DNA of 64,000 nt. It comes from Bacteroidales bacterium. GTDB taxonomy: Bacteria; Bacteroidota; Bacteroidia; Bacteroidales; UBA932. The notes below the pieces were generated by a model. It had not been told where the DNA came from. It saw only the letters and a list, made by a program, of their open reading frames with translations, and ran no database searches. This document shows positions 1 to 9,441 of this stretch, in pieces (the stretch's first letter is position 1; every line of letters begins with the position of its first letter). The stretch spans positions 91,446-155,445 of the forward strand of contig JAFPWG010000001.1 of assembly GCA_017395045.1 (NCBI GenBank). The letters run 5' to 3'. A program made the position numbers and the translations under genes.

Positions 1-702
1 AAGCCCTTCGGCGACCTGTTCCGGAACAAGCCGTGGATCTATCTGACGCTCATCGGCATCTGCACCAATTTCTTCAACGGATTCCGCTATGCTGTAGCGG
101 GTTACCTGCTGGAATACTGCCTGCACGGGGACGTAACCGTTTCAGGCCTGATCATCAATTATACGGTGTTCATGACCTTCGGCGAAGTGACTTGCATGAT
201 CTTCGGCGGCCTGTCGCCTGCATTTACCAAGTGGGTGGGTTCCAAGCGGAAGGCTTTCACCTGGGCGGCCGTGATCTGCGCCGTCACCTCCATCGCCTTC
301 TTCTTCATTCCCATGGACCCGAAGTACATCTGGCTGATGGTGGCGACCGTCATCCTCACCTCCATCGGCATCGGCCTCTATTCTCCGCTGCTGTGGTCGA
401 TGTATGCCGACGTGGCGGACTATGCCACCGAGAAGAACGGTACTTCCTCCACGGGACTCATCTTCTCCTCGGGAACGATGGCACAGAAGTTCGGGTCGGC
501 CATTTCCGGCGCCCTCGTCGCCATGCTCCTGGGCGTCGCCGGCTTTATCTCCGGGACGGATCCCGCAACGGGGCAGACTGTCGTAACCATTACGAACGAG
601 GCGTCCGTCCAGCAGATGGTGTGGTCGCTGTTCTCGCTCTTCCCGGCGGCCATCGCCCTGCTGATCGTCCTGCTGCTCCGGCTGTATCCCATTAAAAAGT
701 AG
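1..702 (+). CDS. GPH/MFS-type sugar symporter, C-terminal part (5' end outside window)
   Basis: The reading frame is open from base 1 and ends with TAG at 700-702, so about 233 C-terminal residues are seen and the start is missing. The protein is strongly hydrophobic, with about five or six membrane segments. Features such as a KPFGDLFRNKPW-like loop, and an MYADVADY segment followed by NGTSSTGL, are typical of glycoside-pentoside-hexuronide (GPH) sodium:sugar symporters. Known mannan PULs carry such a symporter next to the mannosyl-glucose phosphorylase, where it is thought to bring mannobiose or mannosyl-glucose into the cytoplasm. That role is inferred here from the gene neighbourhood; the family call itself is fairly secure. 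Confidence 0.8.
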   Translation, partial: KPFGDLFRNKPWIYLTLIGICTNFFNGFRYAVAGYLLEYCLHGDVTVSGLIINYTVFMTFGEVTCMIFGGLSPAFTKWVGSKRKAFTWAAVICAVTSIAFFFIPMDPKYIWLMVATVILTSIGIGLYSPLLWSMYADVADYATEKNGTSSTGLIFSSGTMAQKFGSAISGALVAMLLGVAGFISGTDPATGQTVVTITNEASVQQMVWSLFSLFPAAIALLIVLLLRLYPIKK

Positions 703-733
703 TCACTCGGGAGATTATTGCCGAAAAAACTGA

Positions 734-741
734 TACTTTTG
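734..741 (+). promoter_or_regulatory. probable -7 element for the AraC-type regulator gene
   Basis: TACTTTTG fits the Bacteroidetes -7 consensus TAnnTTTG and lies 25 bp before the ATG at 767. No good TTTG box is found at the expected distance upstream, so the promoter may be weak or dependent on an activator. Confidence 0.45.
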
Positions 742-766
742 TCCTGATTATTGATATTTAACGTCC

Positions 767-1648
767 ATGTCCCGGGTCCTTCAGGAAATCACACCCTTGT
801 CGGAAAAGGACTGTTTCTATGTGGTGGACCGCCACAAGAAAGGGTTCGACTATCCGCTCCATCAGCATAAGGAGTTTGAAATCAATTTCATAGAGAACGC
901 CGAGGGCGGGCTCCGGATTGTCGGGGATTCGATGGAGACGATCGGCCCCTACGAGCTGGCGATGATCGGAGGGGATAACCTGGAGCATGCCTGGGAGCAG
1001 GGAACGTGCACGTCGGAAGACGTACACGAGATTACGATCCAGTTCTCCCGGTCCCTGTTTTCCGAAACGCAGCTGGCCAAGAACCAGTTCGCGGCCATCC
1101 GGAAACTTTTTGCCGCGGCGGAGCATGGCGTCGCCTTCCCGATGTCTACCATCCTGAAGGTTTATCACGTGCTGACGGACCTCGTGGAGGAGAAGGATTC
1201 CTTCGCCCAGTATCTTAAATTCGTCAATCTCCTGAATCTGCTGGCAACGTGCGGCCCTTACCGGGAGCTGGCGAGTTCTTCTTTCGCCCATACCGGGTCC
1301 GCCGGTGACGAAGGCCGGCGGATCCAGAAGGTGAAACAGTATATCAGTGAGCACGCTGCGGAGCCGATCCGCCAGAAGGACCTCGCTGACCTCGTGGGGA
1401 TGAGCCGGTCGGCGTTCTGCAGCTTCTTCAAGCTCAGTACCGGCCGGACGCTGTCGGACTATCTCATCGACATCAAGCTTGGCAATGCCGCCCGCATGCT
1501 GGTGGACACCCCCAGGAGCATCGCCGAGATCTGCTATGCGTGCGGTTTCAACAACCTCTCCAATTTCAACCGGATCTTCAAGTCGCGCCGGGGGGCAACC
1601 CCGCGGGAATTCCGGTCGATGTACAAGAAAAACCGGGTGATCGTCTAA
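767..1648 (+). CDS. AraC-family transcriptional regulator of the PUL
   Basis: 293 residues. The N-terminal part (about 20-120) has a cupin-like start with HQHKEFEINF, as in the sugar-binding arm of AraC proteins. The C-terminal part (about 188-290) is a double helix-turn-helix: the first helix region reads DLADLVGMSRSAFCSFFK, and the second contains the family signature GFNNLSNFNRIFK ending in TPREFR. There is no signal peptide or membrane segment, so it is a one-component cytoplasmic regulator that probably senses an imported sugar. It sits between the symporter and the PUL operon, whose promoter follows 37 bp downstream and carries direct repeats of the type AraC proteins bind. Family call is secure; ligand and target are inferred. 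Confidence 0.92.
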   Translation: MSRVLQEITPLSEKDCFYVVDRHKKGFDYPLHQHKEFEINFIENAEGGLRIVGDSMETIGPYELAMIGGDNLEHAWEQGTCTSEDVHEITIQFSRSLFSETQLAKNQFAAIRKLFAAAEHGVAFPMSTILKVYHVLTDLVEEKDSFAQYLKFVNLLNLLATCGPYRELASSSFAHTGSAGDEGRRIQKVKQYISEHAAEPIRQKDLADLVGMSRSAFCSFFKLSTGRTLSDYLIDIKLGNAARMLVDTPRSIAEICYACGFNNLSNFNRIFKSRRGATPREFRSMYKKNRVIV

Positions 1649-1654
1649 TTTTGG

Positions 1655-1685
1655 ATGATAGTATCATTTTTAGGAATGATGGTAT
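1655..1685 (+). promoter_or_regulatory. direct repeat, probable AraC-type operator of the PUL promoter
   Basis: ATGATAGTAT (1655-1664) and ATGATGGTAT (1676-1685) differ at one base and start exactly 21 bp apart, two helical turns. The second copy touches the TTTG box at 1685-1688. This is the classic layout for an AraC-type activator bound beside the promoter. The first copy also lies in a small palindrome (1655-1667), and a 9-bp inverted repeat (1671-1679 with 1697-1705) flanks the TTTG box. Confidence 0.55.
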
Positions 1686-1716
1686 TTGTTTTGCCGTCAT
1701 TCCTAAATTATCTTTG
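1685..1716 (+). promoter_or_regulatory. PUL operon promoter
   Basis: TTTG (1685-1688), a 20-bp spacer and TATCTTTG (1709-1716) match the Bacteroidetes sigma consensus. The predicted transcript starts near 1722, leaving a leader of about 44 nt before the ATG at 1766. Confidence 0.8.
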
Positions 1717-1765
1717 CATCGTACCACCATAGACACAAACGCATAATCACTTATTCCATATCATT

Positions 1766-2806
1766 ATGAATAGATTCGTATTACGATTCGCCCTTGCGAC
1801 CCTCCTCGTTCCGGTGTTTTCCGCCTGTACCGAGGAGCCTCGCAACACGGAGCCCCTGGTCGACCCCTGGACCCGTGACCGGACTCCGGTCAATCTCCGC
1901 CTGGAGTCCCAGATCGGCGCGGCCGTCATCTCCGACGACTGGCACAACGACGGGGAGGGGTCCATCGCCGTAAGCCTGATCACCAGCGGACTGGACATGT
2001 CCGCCGTGAAGGTGGAGGCCCTGGATTTCAAGTACCCGGACAGCGAATTCTGCCCGAAGGCGAGCATTACTCCCGGCAGCACGCTGGACTTCAGCTCCGG
2101 CGCGGCCTCCTTCGTGGTGACCGCTTACAACGGGGAAACCCGGACCTACACGGTTACCTACACCCAGTTCAAGGACCCGCTGGAGGGAGCTTACACGTTC
2201 ACGCCGGTCGGCGGCATCCTGGACGGAAGTGCGCCGGCCTCCGCCTTCATCATCATCGGCGGCTGGGACGGTGCGGTCGTGCTCTCCACGGTGATGGACA
2301 AGTGGTGGCACTGGGGAGGCGGTTACATGCCTACCGACGAGGATGACAACACCCTCAGTTTCCGTCTGGAAGAGGCCGATCCCGAAACCGGCGCCACCTT
2401 CGGCACCCTGGTGAACACCCCGGGCGACAATGGCCTGTATGCCAATTATATGTATAACAATTCCATCGACGTCAACGACAAGTACCGGATCTTCCCGGCC
2501 GGCAAGAGCCGCTGGGCCAAGCCCGGCGACGGCACGATCGTGGTTTACGACTATGCCGATGAAGGATACACGACTCCGCTCTGGACCGTCGACCTGATAG
2601 AGGCCGGTGAACAGACTCTGTCCGAAAAGCCTTTCTCCGTCCCGAACCTGGCTTTCGTCCGTACCTTCGATGGCCCCTTCGACGTCGTCGACCTGAACTG
2701 GCCGGACACCCGCTGGTTTACGGACAACGTCCGCCATACCGTCTGGCTGGTGAAGAAGGATGCCGATTCTCCGATTGCCGACCATTCCGACTATCTGGAC
2801 GACTAG
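1766..2806 (+). CDS. surface lipoprotein, probable glycan-binding protein of the PUL
   Basis: 346 residues. A short hydrophobic signal ends in the lipobox FSAC with Cys at residue 21, followed by acidic residues as in surface-exported Bacteroidetes lipoproteins. Residues about 40-135 form an Ig-like domain similar to DUF5018-type domains, ending in a TRTYTVTYTQF strand. The rest (about 145-340) is Trp- and Asp-rich with a DKWWHWGGG segment, and it resembles the two repeats in the lipoprotein at 18173-20116. It is the first gene of the operon, directly before the GH26 enzyme; the two genes abut with no gap. A role in binding glycan at the cell surface is inferred from position and composition; no catalytic motif is visible. 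Confidence 0.7.
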   Translation: MNRFVLRFALATLLVPVFSACTEEPRNTEPLVDPWTRDRTPVNLRLESQIGAAVISDDWHNDGEGSIAVSLITSGLDMSAVKVEALDFKYPDSEFCPKASITPGSTLDFSSGAASFVVTAYNGETRTYTVTYTQFKDPLEGAYTFTPVGGILDGSAPASAFIIIGGWDGAVVLSTVMDKWWHWGGGYMPTDEDDNTLSFRLEEADPETGATFGTLVNTPGDNGLYANYMYNNSIDVNDKYRIFPAGKSRWAKPGDGTIVVYDYADEGYTTPLWTVDLIEAGEQTLSEKPFSVPNLAFVRTFDGPFDVVDLNWPDTRWFTDNVRHTVWLVKKDADSPIADHSDYLDD

Positions 2807-4264
2807 ATGATGCACCGTGCCATGAATACGATGCTTGCCTTGCTCGCCCTCGCCGGCGGGCTGGTGTCGTCGTGCGGCAAACCCGCTCCGGAACCGGAAC
2901 CGAAGGATACCCGCCATCTTTCCTTCGCGCAGGCGAATATGGATATAGGGTACGAGCGGACCGCGTTCTCTGTTTCGGTCGATGCGAACTTCGATTATGC
3001 GGTGGACGTCCAGGCGGACTGGGTTACGTCCGACCCCGCCCGCTCTTCGACCGCATCGACTCAGTACTTCATCGCGGAAAGGAACGATCTCGCTTCGCCC
3101 CGGACGGCTACGCTTCGCTTTTACGACAAGTCTGACCGCTATTATGCGAAGGACGTGACGGTGACCCAGGCGGGGAATCCGGTGCAGAAGGTCACGCTTT
3201 CCATCGTGGACAAGGATGCTACGCCCGAAACGAAGGCCCTCTATGCCAACCTGTGGGCTGTCGCGGAGAAGGGCTGGATGTTCGGTCACCACGACGACCT
3301 GTGGTACGGCCGCTATTGGTACGACGAGCCTGGTAAGTCCGACACGAAGGCGGTCTGCGGCGACTATCCCGCCGTATTCAGCGTGGATTTCGCCGAGATC
3401 ATGGACGACCGTCACAACAACTCCTCGAATGCGATCCGGCGCCGGGTCATCCTGGAAGCCCGCGAAAGGGGAGAGGTGATCCTCGCTTGCATGCACCTGA
3501 ACAATCCGCTGACGGGCGGCGACTCCTGGGACAATTCTTCCAAGCAGGTTGCCAGGGAAATCCTGACCGACGGCTCGGCCACCCGGGCCAAATACCTGAC
3601 CTGGCTGGACCGCTGCGCGGACTTCGCCCTGAACCTGAAGGATGCCCGCGGGAATCTGATACCGGTGATTTTCCGTCCTTTCCACGAGCACACGCAAGGC
3701 TGGTCCTGGTGGGGCAGTTCCTGCACCACCGATGCCGAATTCGTGGCGCTCTGGCAGTTCACTGTCAAGTACCTGAGGGATGAGAAGAATGTTCACAACT
3801 TCCTGTATGCCGTTTCCCCGCAGATGGACGGCGTCTATGACGACACGCGAGGCCGTCTGCTGTTCCGCTGGCCCGGCGACGAATGGGTGGATTTCATCGG
3901 CATGGACTGCTACCATGGCACCAACAACAAAGCGTTCGAATCCAACCTGAAGGCCCTGGAGGCCCTTTCCCAGGAGAAGCGCAAGCCGTGCGGCGTCACC
4001 GAGGACGGAAAGGAATCCTTCACGGAAGTCGATTTCTGGTCCCAGTACCTGGTAGGCCCCCTCGGCGCCAAGCGCATCTCGTTGGTGACGATGTGGCGCA
4101 ACAAGTACGTGGGCAACAACGAATCCGACAAGCATTATTTCAGCGTGTATCCCGGCCATCCTTCCGAGGATGATTTCCGGAAGATGTACGACGATGTGCG
4201 CAGCCTGTTCAGCCGGGACCTCCCGGACATGTACAGCCTGCCGCAAGGATATGAAATCAAATAA
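2807..4264 (+). CDS. GH26 endo-beta-1,4-mannanase lipoprotein with BACON-like domain
   Basis: 485 residues. The signal has lipobox VSSC, so it is probably anchored to the outer membrane. Residues about 35-125 look like a BACON beta-sandwich, a domain that usually spaces enzymes from the surface. The GH26 domain (about 135-475) begins with MFGHHDDLWYG. Glu294 in FRPFHEH is the expected acid/base and Glu399 in GVTEDG the expected nucleophile; both are present, as is the GWSWWG segment after the acid/base. The enzyme should cleave internal beta-1,4-mannosyl bonds so that oligosaccharides can enter the SusC channel. It starts right at the end of the preceding gene and is followed by SusC after 14 bp. 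Family call is strong; fine specificity is not known. Confidence 0.92.
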   Translation: MMHRAMNTMLALLALAGGLVSSCGKPAPEPEPKDTRHLSFAQANMDIGYERTAFSVSVDANFDYAVDVQADWVTSDPARSSTASTQYFIAERNDLASPRTATLRFYDKSDRYYAKDVTVTQAGNPVQKVTLSIVDKDATPETKALYANLWAVAEKGWMFGHHDDLWYGRYWYDEPGKSDTKAVCGDYPAVFSVDFAEIMDDRHNNSSNAIRRRVILEARERGEVILACMHLNNPLTGGDSWDNSSKQVAREILTDGSATRAKYLTWLDRCADFALNLKDARGNLIPVIFRPFHEHTQGWSWWGSSCTTDAEFVALWQFTVKYLRDEKNVHNFLYAVSPQMDGVYDDTRGRLLFRWPGDEWVDFIGMDCYHGTNNKAFESNLKALEALSQEKRKPCGVTEDGKESFTEVDFWSQYLVGPLGAKRISLVTMWRNKYVGNNESDKHYFSVYPGHPSEDDFRKMYDDVRSLFSRDLPDMYSLPQGYEIK

Positions 4265-4278
4265 AACCTTATACTATA

Positions 4279-7200
4279 ATGAGCAAGACACTGAAAACGA
4301 TCCTTGTATGCGCCTTCGCGGTGCTGCTGGGAACCGCCGTCCCTCCGCTCTTTGCGCAGGGAACGCGGACGGTCGGAGGTACTGTGCTGGATGAGCGCGG
4401 AGAACCCCTGTACGGGGCCTTCGTCGTGCAGCAGGGCACTTCCAACGGCGTCTCCACCGACATGGACGGCAAGTATTCCATCCGGGTGCCTGCCGGCGAT
4501 GTCGTTCTCGAGTTCCAGTTCATCGGCTACACGACCCAGGCGAAGACCGTCGCTGCGACGCAGTCCGTCCTGGACGTGGCGATGACGATGGACACCAACC
4601 TGATGGACGAAGTCGTGGTTACGGCTTTCGCCACCCAGAAGAAGGTGAACGTGACGGGCGCTATCTCTTCCGTGAACGGAAGCGACATCCTGTCCGCACC
4701 GGTTTCCAACATTTCCAACGCCCTCATCGGCAATACGCCGGGCGTCGCCGGTATCCAGACTTCCGGAGAGCCGGGACGGAATGCGGCGGAAATCCACATC
4801 CGCGGCGTCTCTACTTACGGTACGACGACTCCGCTCATCATCATTGACGGCGTCGAGCAGGCTTCCGAGCAGGCTTTCTCCGAGTTCAATGCGATGGACC
4901 CGAACGAAATCCAGGGCATCAGCGTCCTCAAGGATGCGGCCTCCACGGCCGTATACGGTGTCCGCGGTGCGAACGGCGTCATCATCGTGACGACCAAGCG
5001 CGGATCCCAGGGCAAGCCGGTCATCAACTTCTCCGCCAACTACGGTCTCACTTCGGCTACCCTGCTGCAGGAAGGCGTCACGGCGTACGAGTATGCGCTG
5101 TTCCGCAACGAGGCCATCCGCAACGAGCAGAAGGGATACGCCGGGAACGAGAGCCTTTCTTCGTACATCTACGACGACTATGACCTGTGGAAGTTCAAGA
5201 ACAACAGGGACTTCACTCCGCAGGAAGTGGATGCGATGACAGGCCTGACCGACGCCCAGAAAGAGCAGCTCAAGAACACCCCCGCCCTTTACTATGCCGA
5301 CCACAACCTGTACAAGGAGCAGTTCAACAAGGTGGCTCCCCAGTATCAGGTGAACCTGAATGTCGCGGGCGGCACGGAACGGGTGAAGTATTTCGTATCC
5401 TTCGGTTACTTCCGGCAGGAAGGTATCACCAGTTCCGTCCAGTACTACGGGGCCGATACCCAGTCCCTTTTCAACCGCTACAACTTCCGCAGCAACTTTG
5501 ATATCAAGATTACCGACCGGACTACCCTGACGGTGAATTCCGCCGGCCAGTTCGGTGAGACCACGGGTCCCGGCAACGGTGCGGACGCCTACGACCTCTC
5601 CGCCCGTTACAAGATCATCATGCAGTACATCTACGACTGCAACCCGTTCATCAGCCCGGGTATCGTGGACGGTCACCTGATCAGCGGATTCGCCGGTATC
5701 TCCGGTTCTCCCCAGAACCCCCTCGCCACGAAGACCAACAGCAACATCGGCTTCCAGAACGCCGTGTACAACCTGTTGATGAGCGGTACGGCTACCATCT
5801 ATAACAGCTTGCTGGACAATACCTTGAAGCTGAATCACCGGATGGACTACATCCTGAAGAACCTCTCCTCCCACGTGACGGTGTCCTATCAGGACAACTA
5901 CAACCGGTACGTACGGTACACGCCGTCCCTGCCTTCCTACAGCATCCAGCGAAATGCGGAGAATCCGCTCGAATTCGACTTCTTCGGCGGTTCGATCGGG
6001 GCCGGTTCCTTCAACTCCTACGGTTATTCCAACTGGAACAAGTTCTATGTGGACGCCGGTTTCGACTGGGCGGAGTCCTTCGGACAGCACAACGTGTCCG
6101 CGCTCCTGCTGGGCAAGGCGTCCAAATATACGATGCCGAACGACAATTACCACGTGCCCTCCGGCATCATGGGTTTCGTCGGCCGTGTCACCTACAATTA
6201 CGCCGACCGCTACATGGCGGAGGTGAATGTGGGATACAACGGAACCGAGCAGTTTGCGGAAGGGAAGCGGTTCGGCCTGTTCCCGGCCGTATCCGTGGGC
6301 TGGGTCCCGACCCTGGAACCCTGGTATCCGGAGAATGACTTCCTTACCTTCCTGAAACTCCGTGCGTCCTACGGCGAAGTCGGTAACGACCAGCTGGGTG
6401 CCAGCCGCCGGTTCTATTATCTGCCGAATACCTGGAAGCTGGACGGCACCGGTTACTGGTCCGGCAACAGTGACGGTTCGGCACAGAACCCCTATTATTC
6501 CGGTGCGACGGAAGGCAACCTGGGTAATCCCGACATTACCTGGGAGCGCGCCCGCAAGTTCGATGCGGGCGTGGAAACCAAGTTCTTCCGGAACCGCCTC
6601 TCCATCGACTATGACTGGTTCTATGAGAAACGTGACAACATCCTGACGACTCTGGGCATCATTCCGGGTATCTACGGCGTGAGCCCGAGCGACGTTCCGC
6701 CGGCCAATGTGGGCATTACGATGAACAAGGGTTACGAGGTCGTCGTGAACTGGACCGACAAGATCGGTGACTTCATCTACACCCTGGGTGCGGACCTGAG
6801 TTATGCCCGCAACAAGATCATCTACAAGGCGGAGGCCGAGAATCCTTACGAATGGATGAACGAGACCGGCCATATGATCGGCCAGCGCTACGGCCTGCAG
6901 AGCGACGGTCTCTTCAATACCGCCGAGGAACTGGCTGCGCGTCCGTACAACACTTATACCGGGAACAAGGCCACCTTGGGTGACATCCGGTACAAGTCCC
7001 TGGATGTAGATGACGAAGAGGAATACAAGATCGACCAGAACGACCGGGGCCCCATCGGTTTCCCGAACTATTCCCTGTACCATTTCAATTTCAAGGTGCA
7101 GCTGGGCTGGAAGGGCTTCGACATGAAGCTTCTCTTCACCGGCAGCAAGGACGGCTCCTACTACCTTCCCAGCGGCTATACCATCCCGTTCTACAAGAAC

Positions 7201-7578
7201 GCGGGTAACGCCTGGAAGTGGCAGTATGACGGCCGTTGGACCGAAGAGAAATACCTCGCAGGGGAGGAGATCACCTATCCCCGTGCGGTCTATTCCGGCG
7301 ACACGTCCCACAACAACTTCCTGATGAGCGACTACTGGATGGTCTCCAACGACCACATCAAGCTCAAGAACGTCGAACTGGGCTATACCTTCGACCTGGG
7401 CCGGAACGGTCGCGACCGGATCCTGCAGGCGGTGCGCGTGTATTTCAACGCGAACAACGTCTATACGTTCAAGAATGCCCTGTCCCGCTACGGCATCGAC
7501 CCCGAAACCCGGGACGGAAGCACCTATATCTATCCGCTCACCCGGATTTTCATGGGCGGCATTAGTTTCCGTTTCTAA
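4279..7578 (+). CDS. SusC-like TonB-dependent outer-membrane transporter (pair 1)
   Basis: 1099 residues, a usual length for SusC. A signal peptide (about 1-27, ending LFAQ) is followed by a carboxypeptidase-D-like domain (about 30-115, GGTVLDERGEPLYGAFV), then the plug (about 118-240) with DEVVVTAF and the conserved region HIRGVSTYG...PLIIIDGV, and the beta-barrel, which ends in an aromatic residue (GGISFRF). It imports oligosaccharides across the outer membrane using TonB energy, with its SusD partner as the lid. The start is 14 bp after the GH26 stop and the SusD gene follows almost at once. Which of the two SusCD pairs takes which product cannot be read from sequence. Confidence 0.95.
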   Translation: MSKTLKTILVCAFAVLLGTAVPPLFAQGTRTVGGTVLDERGEPLYGAFVVQQGTSNGVSTDMDGKYSIRVPAGDVVLEFQFIGYTTQAKTVAATQSVLDVAMTMDTNLMDEVVVTAFATQKKVNVTGAISSVNGSDILSAPVSNISNALIGNTPGVAGIQTSGEPGRNAAEIHIRGVSTYGTTTPLIIIDGVEQASEQAFSEFNAMDPNEIQGISVLKDAASTAVYGVRGANGVIIVTTKRGSQGKPVINFSANYGLTSATLLQEGVTAYEYALFRNEAIRNEQKGYAGNESLSSYIYDDYDLWKFKNNRDFTPQEVDAMTGLTDAQKEQLKNTPALYYADHNLYKEQFNKVAPQYQVNLNVAGGTERVKYFVSFGYFRQEGITSSVQYYGADTQSLFNRYNFRSNFDIKITDRTTLTVNSAGQFGETTGPGNGADAYDLSARYKIIMQYIYDCNPFISPGIVDGHLISGFAGISGSPQNPLATKTNSNIGFQNAVYNLLMSGTATIYNSLLDNTLKLNHRMDYILKNLSSHVTVSYQDNYNRYVRYTPSLPSYSIQRNAENPLEFDFFGGSIGAGSFNSYGYSNWNKFYVDAGFDWAESFGQHNVSALLLGKASKYTMPNDNYHVPSGIMGFVGRVTYNYADRYMAEVNVGYNGTEQFAEGKRFGLFPAVSVGWVPTLEPWYPENDFLTFLKLRASYGEVGNDQLGASRRFYYLPNTWKLDGTGYWSGNSDGSAQNPYYSGATEGNLGNPDITWERARKFDAGVETKFFRNRLSIDYDWFYEKRDNILTTLGIIPGIYGVSPSDVPPANVGITMNKGYEVVVNWTDKIGDFIYTLGADLSYARNKIIYKAEAENPYEWMNETGHMIGQRYGLQSDGLFNTAEELAARPYNTYTGNKATLGDIRYKSLDVDDEEEYKIDQNDRGPIGFPNYSLYHFNFKVQLGWKGFDMKLLFTGSKDGSYYLPSGYTIPFYKNAGNAWKWQYDGRWTEEKYLAGEEITYPRAVYSGDTSHNNFLMSDYWMVSNDHIKLKNVELGYTFDLGRNGRDRILQAVRVYFNANNVYTFKNALSRYGIDPETRDGSTYIYPLTRIFMGGISFRF

Positions 7579-7591
7579 ACCGATGAGAGAT

Positions 7592-9424
7592 ATGAAAAAG
7601 ATCACAAGCATATTGATGGCGGCCGCCCTGCTGCTGACCGCGTCCTGCAGTCTCTTCCTGGAGAAGCCGGACACGACGGGTACGGTGGACCAGCAGGCCG
7701 TGTTCTCGACGACGAAGAACGCACAGGCCGCCCTGATGTCCTGCTACCAGAATGTCCTCCGGCACGGCTGGCCGGGCGGCATGGGTATCGGCCACTGCAC
7801 CTACGGTGCCATTTCCGGAGAAGTGGGCCGCGGATATAACTGGCACAGCAGCTACCATATTTCGCAGCAGGGCCTTTCCGTGAACGGTACGGACGGTTCG
7901 GATGCGGGCGCCGAGCATTTCGGCAACAACTGGCGGTTCATCCGTGAGTGCTACCTGGTCAAGGAAAACATTGACTATGTGGCCGATATGTCCGATGCGG
8001 ACAAAGAGGTGATCAAGGCCGAAGTATCGGCGCTGATTGCCTACCGCTATATGGGAATGTTCTACCGGTACGGCGGCGTTCCGATCGTGAGGAAGAGTTT
8101 CTTCTCGACGGATGACCTGAGCGCGCGACGCGCCACGGTTCAGGAGATGGTCGACTTCATCTGCGAACTCTGCGACGAGGCGTACCAGGTGCTTCCGGCC
8201 AAATGGGACAATGCGAACACCGGCCGCATGACCAAGGGCGCCGCCCTGGCCATCAAGGCCCGGACCCTTCAGTTCGCCGCCCGTCCGCTGTTCAACAGCG
8301 CGACGCCTTACCTGTCCATGAAGAATGCGGAAGACAACGCTTATATCTGTTTCGGGAATGCCGACAAGGAGCGTTGGAAGGCGGCGATCGACGCCAATGA
8401 AGCGGTCCTTTCCTGGGCTTCCTCCAACGGTGTGCGTCTCCTGAATACGGGTGGAGCCGGCGAGGGAAAACCCAACCCCAACGCTTTCGACGACTATGGA
8501 AAGGCGACCTCCACTCCGTCCAACGAGGAGATCATCCTGGCTTTCAAATTCAATAGCAGCAACGTGAACGATCCCATCGTGAACTTTATCAACTGTTCCC
8601 GGTACGAGACCGGTAACCGGTATGATACCGACTGCAGCGGCGTCCTGACGAACCATCTGGAGAACTATTGGGCCGCCGACGGTACGGAAATGTCCTGGCC
8701 GAGGGTGGGCGACGCCATGCCCCGCAGCGGCTCCGACTGGATCGCCAACATCGCGAAGATCGAGCCGCGGGCCCTGGCCGACATCAAGTTCGGCGGGCAC
8801 GACTCCGCCAACAATCCGGGCGATTACAACTGGCAGAATATCGGCTGGAACCGGGGCGGTTATTCCGCCGACAAAGATAAGGGCGACGTATTCCCCAATG
8901 CGATCGACTCGGACAAGGGTTGTGGCGAGCGTACGAAGTTCTACTACCACGCGGGCAACCGGGTCTGGTTCGAGCCGCCGCTCTTCCGCCTGGCGGAGAC
9001 CTATCTCTATCTGGCAGAAGCCTATAACGAATATGGCAACAGCGCCAAGGCCCTGGAGAACCTGAACAAGGTCCACAACCGGGCCGGCCTCCCTTCCATC
9101 ACGGAAACGGACCAGGCCAAGCTCCGGGCCATCATCCAGCGCGAGTTCGCCGTGGAGTTCTTCCAGGAGAACCACCGCTACTATGATGTGAAGCACTGGA
9201 AGCGCAGCGATATCGGCAACGGTATCTGCGGTGGCGCCATGCGGATGCTTCAGTTCAACATCAAGAACGACGACGCCGCCACCTGGCCGTACGCAGCCAA
9301 GTGGATCGACACTTACTGGGACGCCGTCGCCTACGAATCCTATTGGAACGACGCGATGTTCCTGGAACCGTTCCCCCAGAGCGAGATCAACAAGGGAACC
9401 CTGGTCCAGAACCCCGGTTATTGA
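7592..9424 (+). CDS. SusD/RagB-like outer-membrane lipoprotein (pair 1)
   Basis: About 610 residues from ATG 7592; an in-frame ATG at 7583 would add three residues. I prefer 7592 because it gives a standard lipoprotein signal (MKKITSILMAAALLLTASC). The mature part has the helical SusD features: an N-terminal FLEKPDTTG segment, a YRYMGMFYRYGGVPIV motif, and the C-terminal RLAETYLYLAEAYNEYG followed by REFAVEFFQENHRYYDVKHWKR. It forms the lid of the SusC channel encoded just upstream and captures glycan. It is somewhat longer than many SusD proteins, which usually have about 500-600 residues. Confidence 0.95.
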   Translation: MKKITSILMAAALLLTASCSLFLEKPDTTGTVDQQAVFSTTKNAQAALMSCYQNVLRHGWPGGMGIGHCTYGAISGEVGRGYNWHSSYHISQQGLSVNGTDGSDAGAEHFGNNWRFIRECYLVKENIDYVADMSDADKEVIKAEVSALIAYRYMGMFYRYGGVPIVRKSFFSTDDLSARRATVQEMVDFICELCDEAYQVLPAKWDNANTGRMTKGAALAIKARTLQFAARPLFNSATPYLSMKNAEDNAYICFGNADKERWKAAIDANEAVLSWASSNGVRLLNTGGAGEGKPNPNAFDDYGKATSTPSNEEIILAFKFNSSNVNDPIVNFINCSRYETGNRYDTDCSGVLTNHLENYWAADGTEMSWPRVGDAMPRSGSDWIANIAKIEPRALADIKFGGHDSANNPGDYNWQNIGWNRGGYSADKDKGDVFPNAIDSDKGCGERTKFYYHAGNRVWFEPPLFRLAETYLYLAEAYNEYGNSAKALENLNKVHNRAGLPSITETDQAKLRAIIQREFAVEFFQENHRYYDVKHWKRSDIGNGICGGAMRMLQFNIKNDDAATWPYAAKWIDTYWDAVAYESYWNDAMFLEPFPQSEINKGTLVQNPGY

Positions 9425-9441
9425 TTTAAAGGATGATTGCT

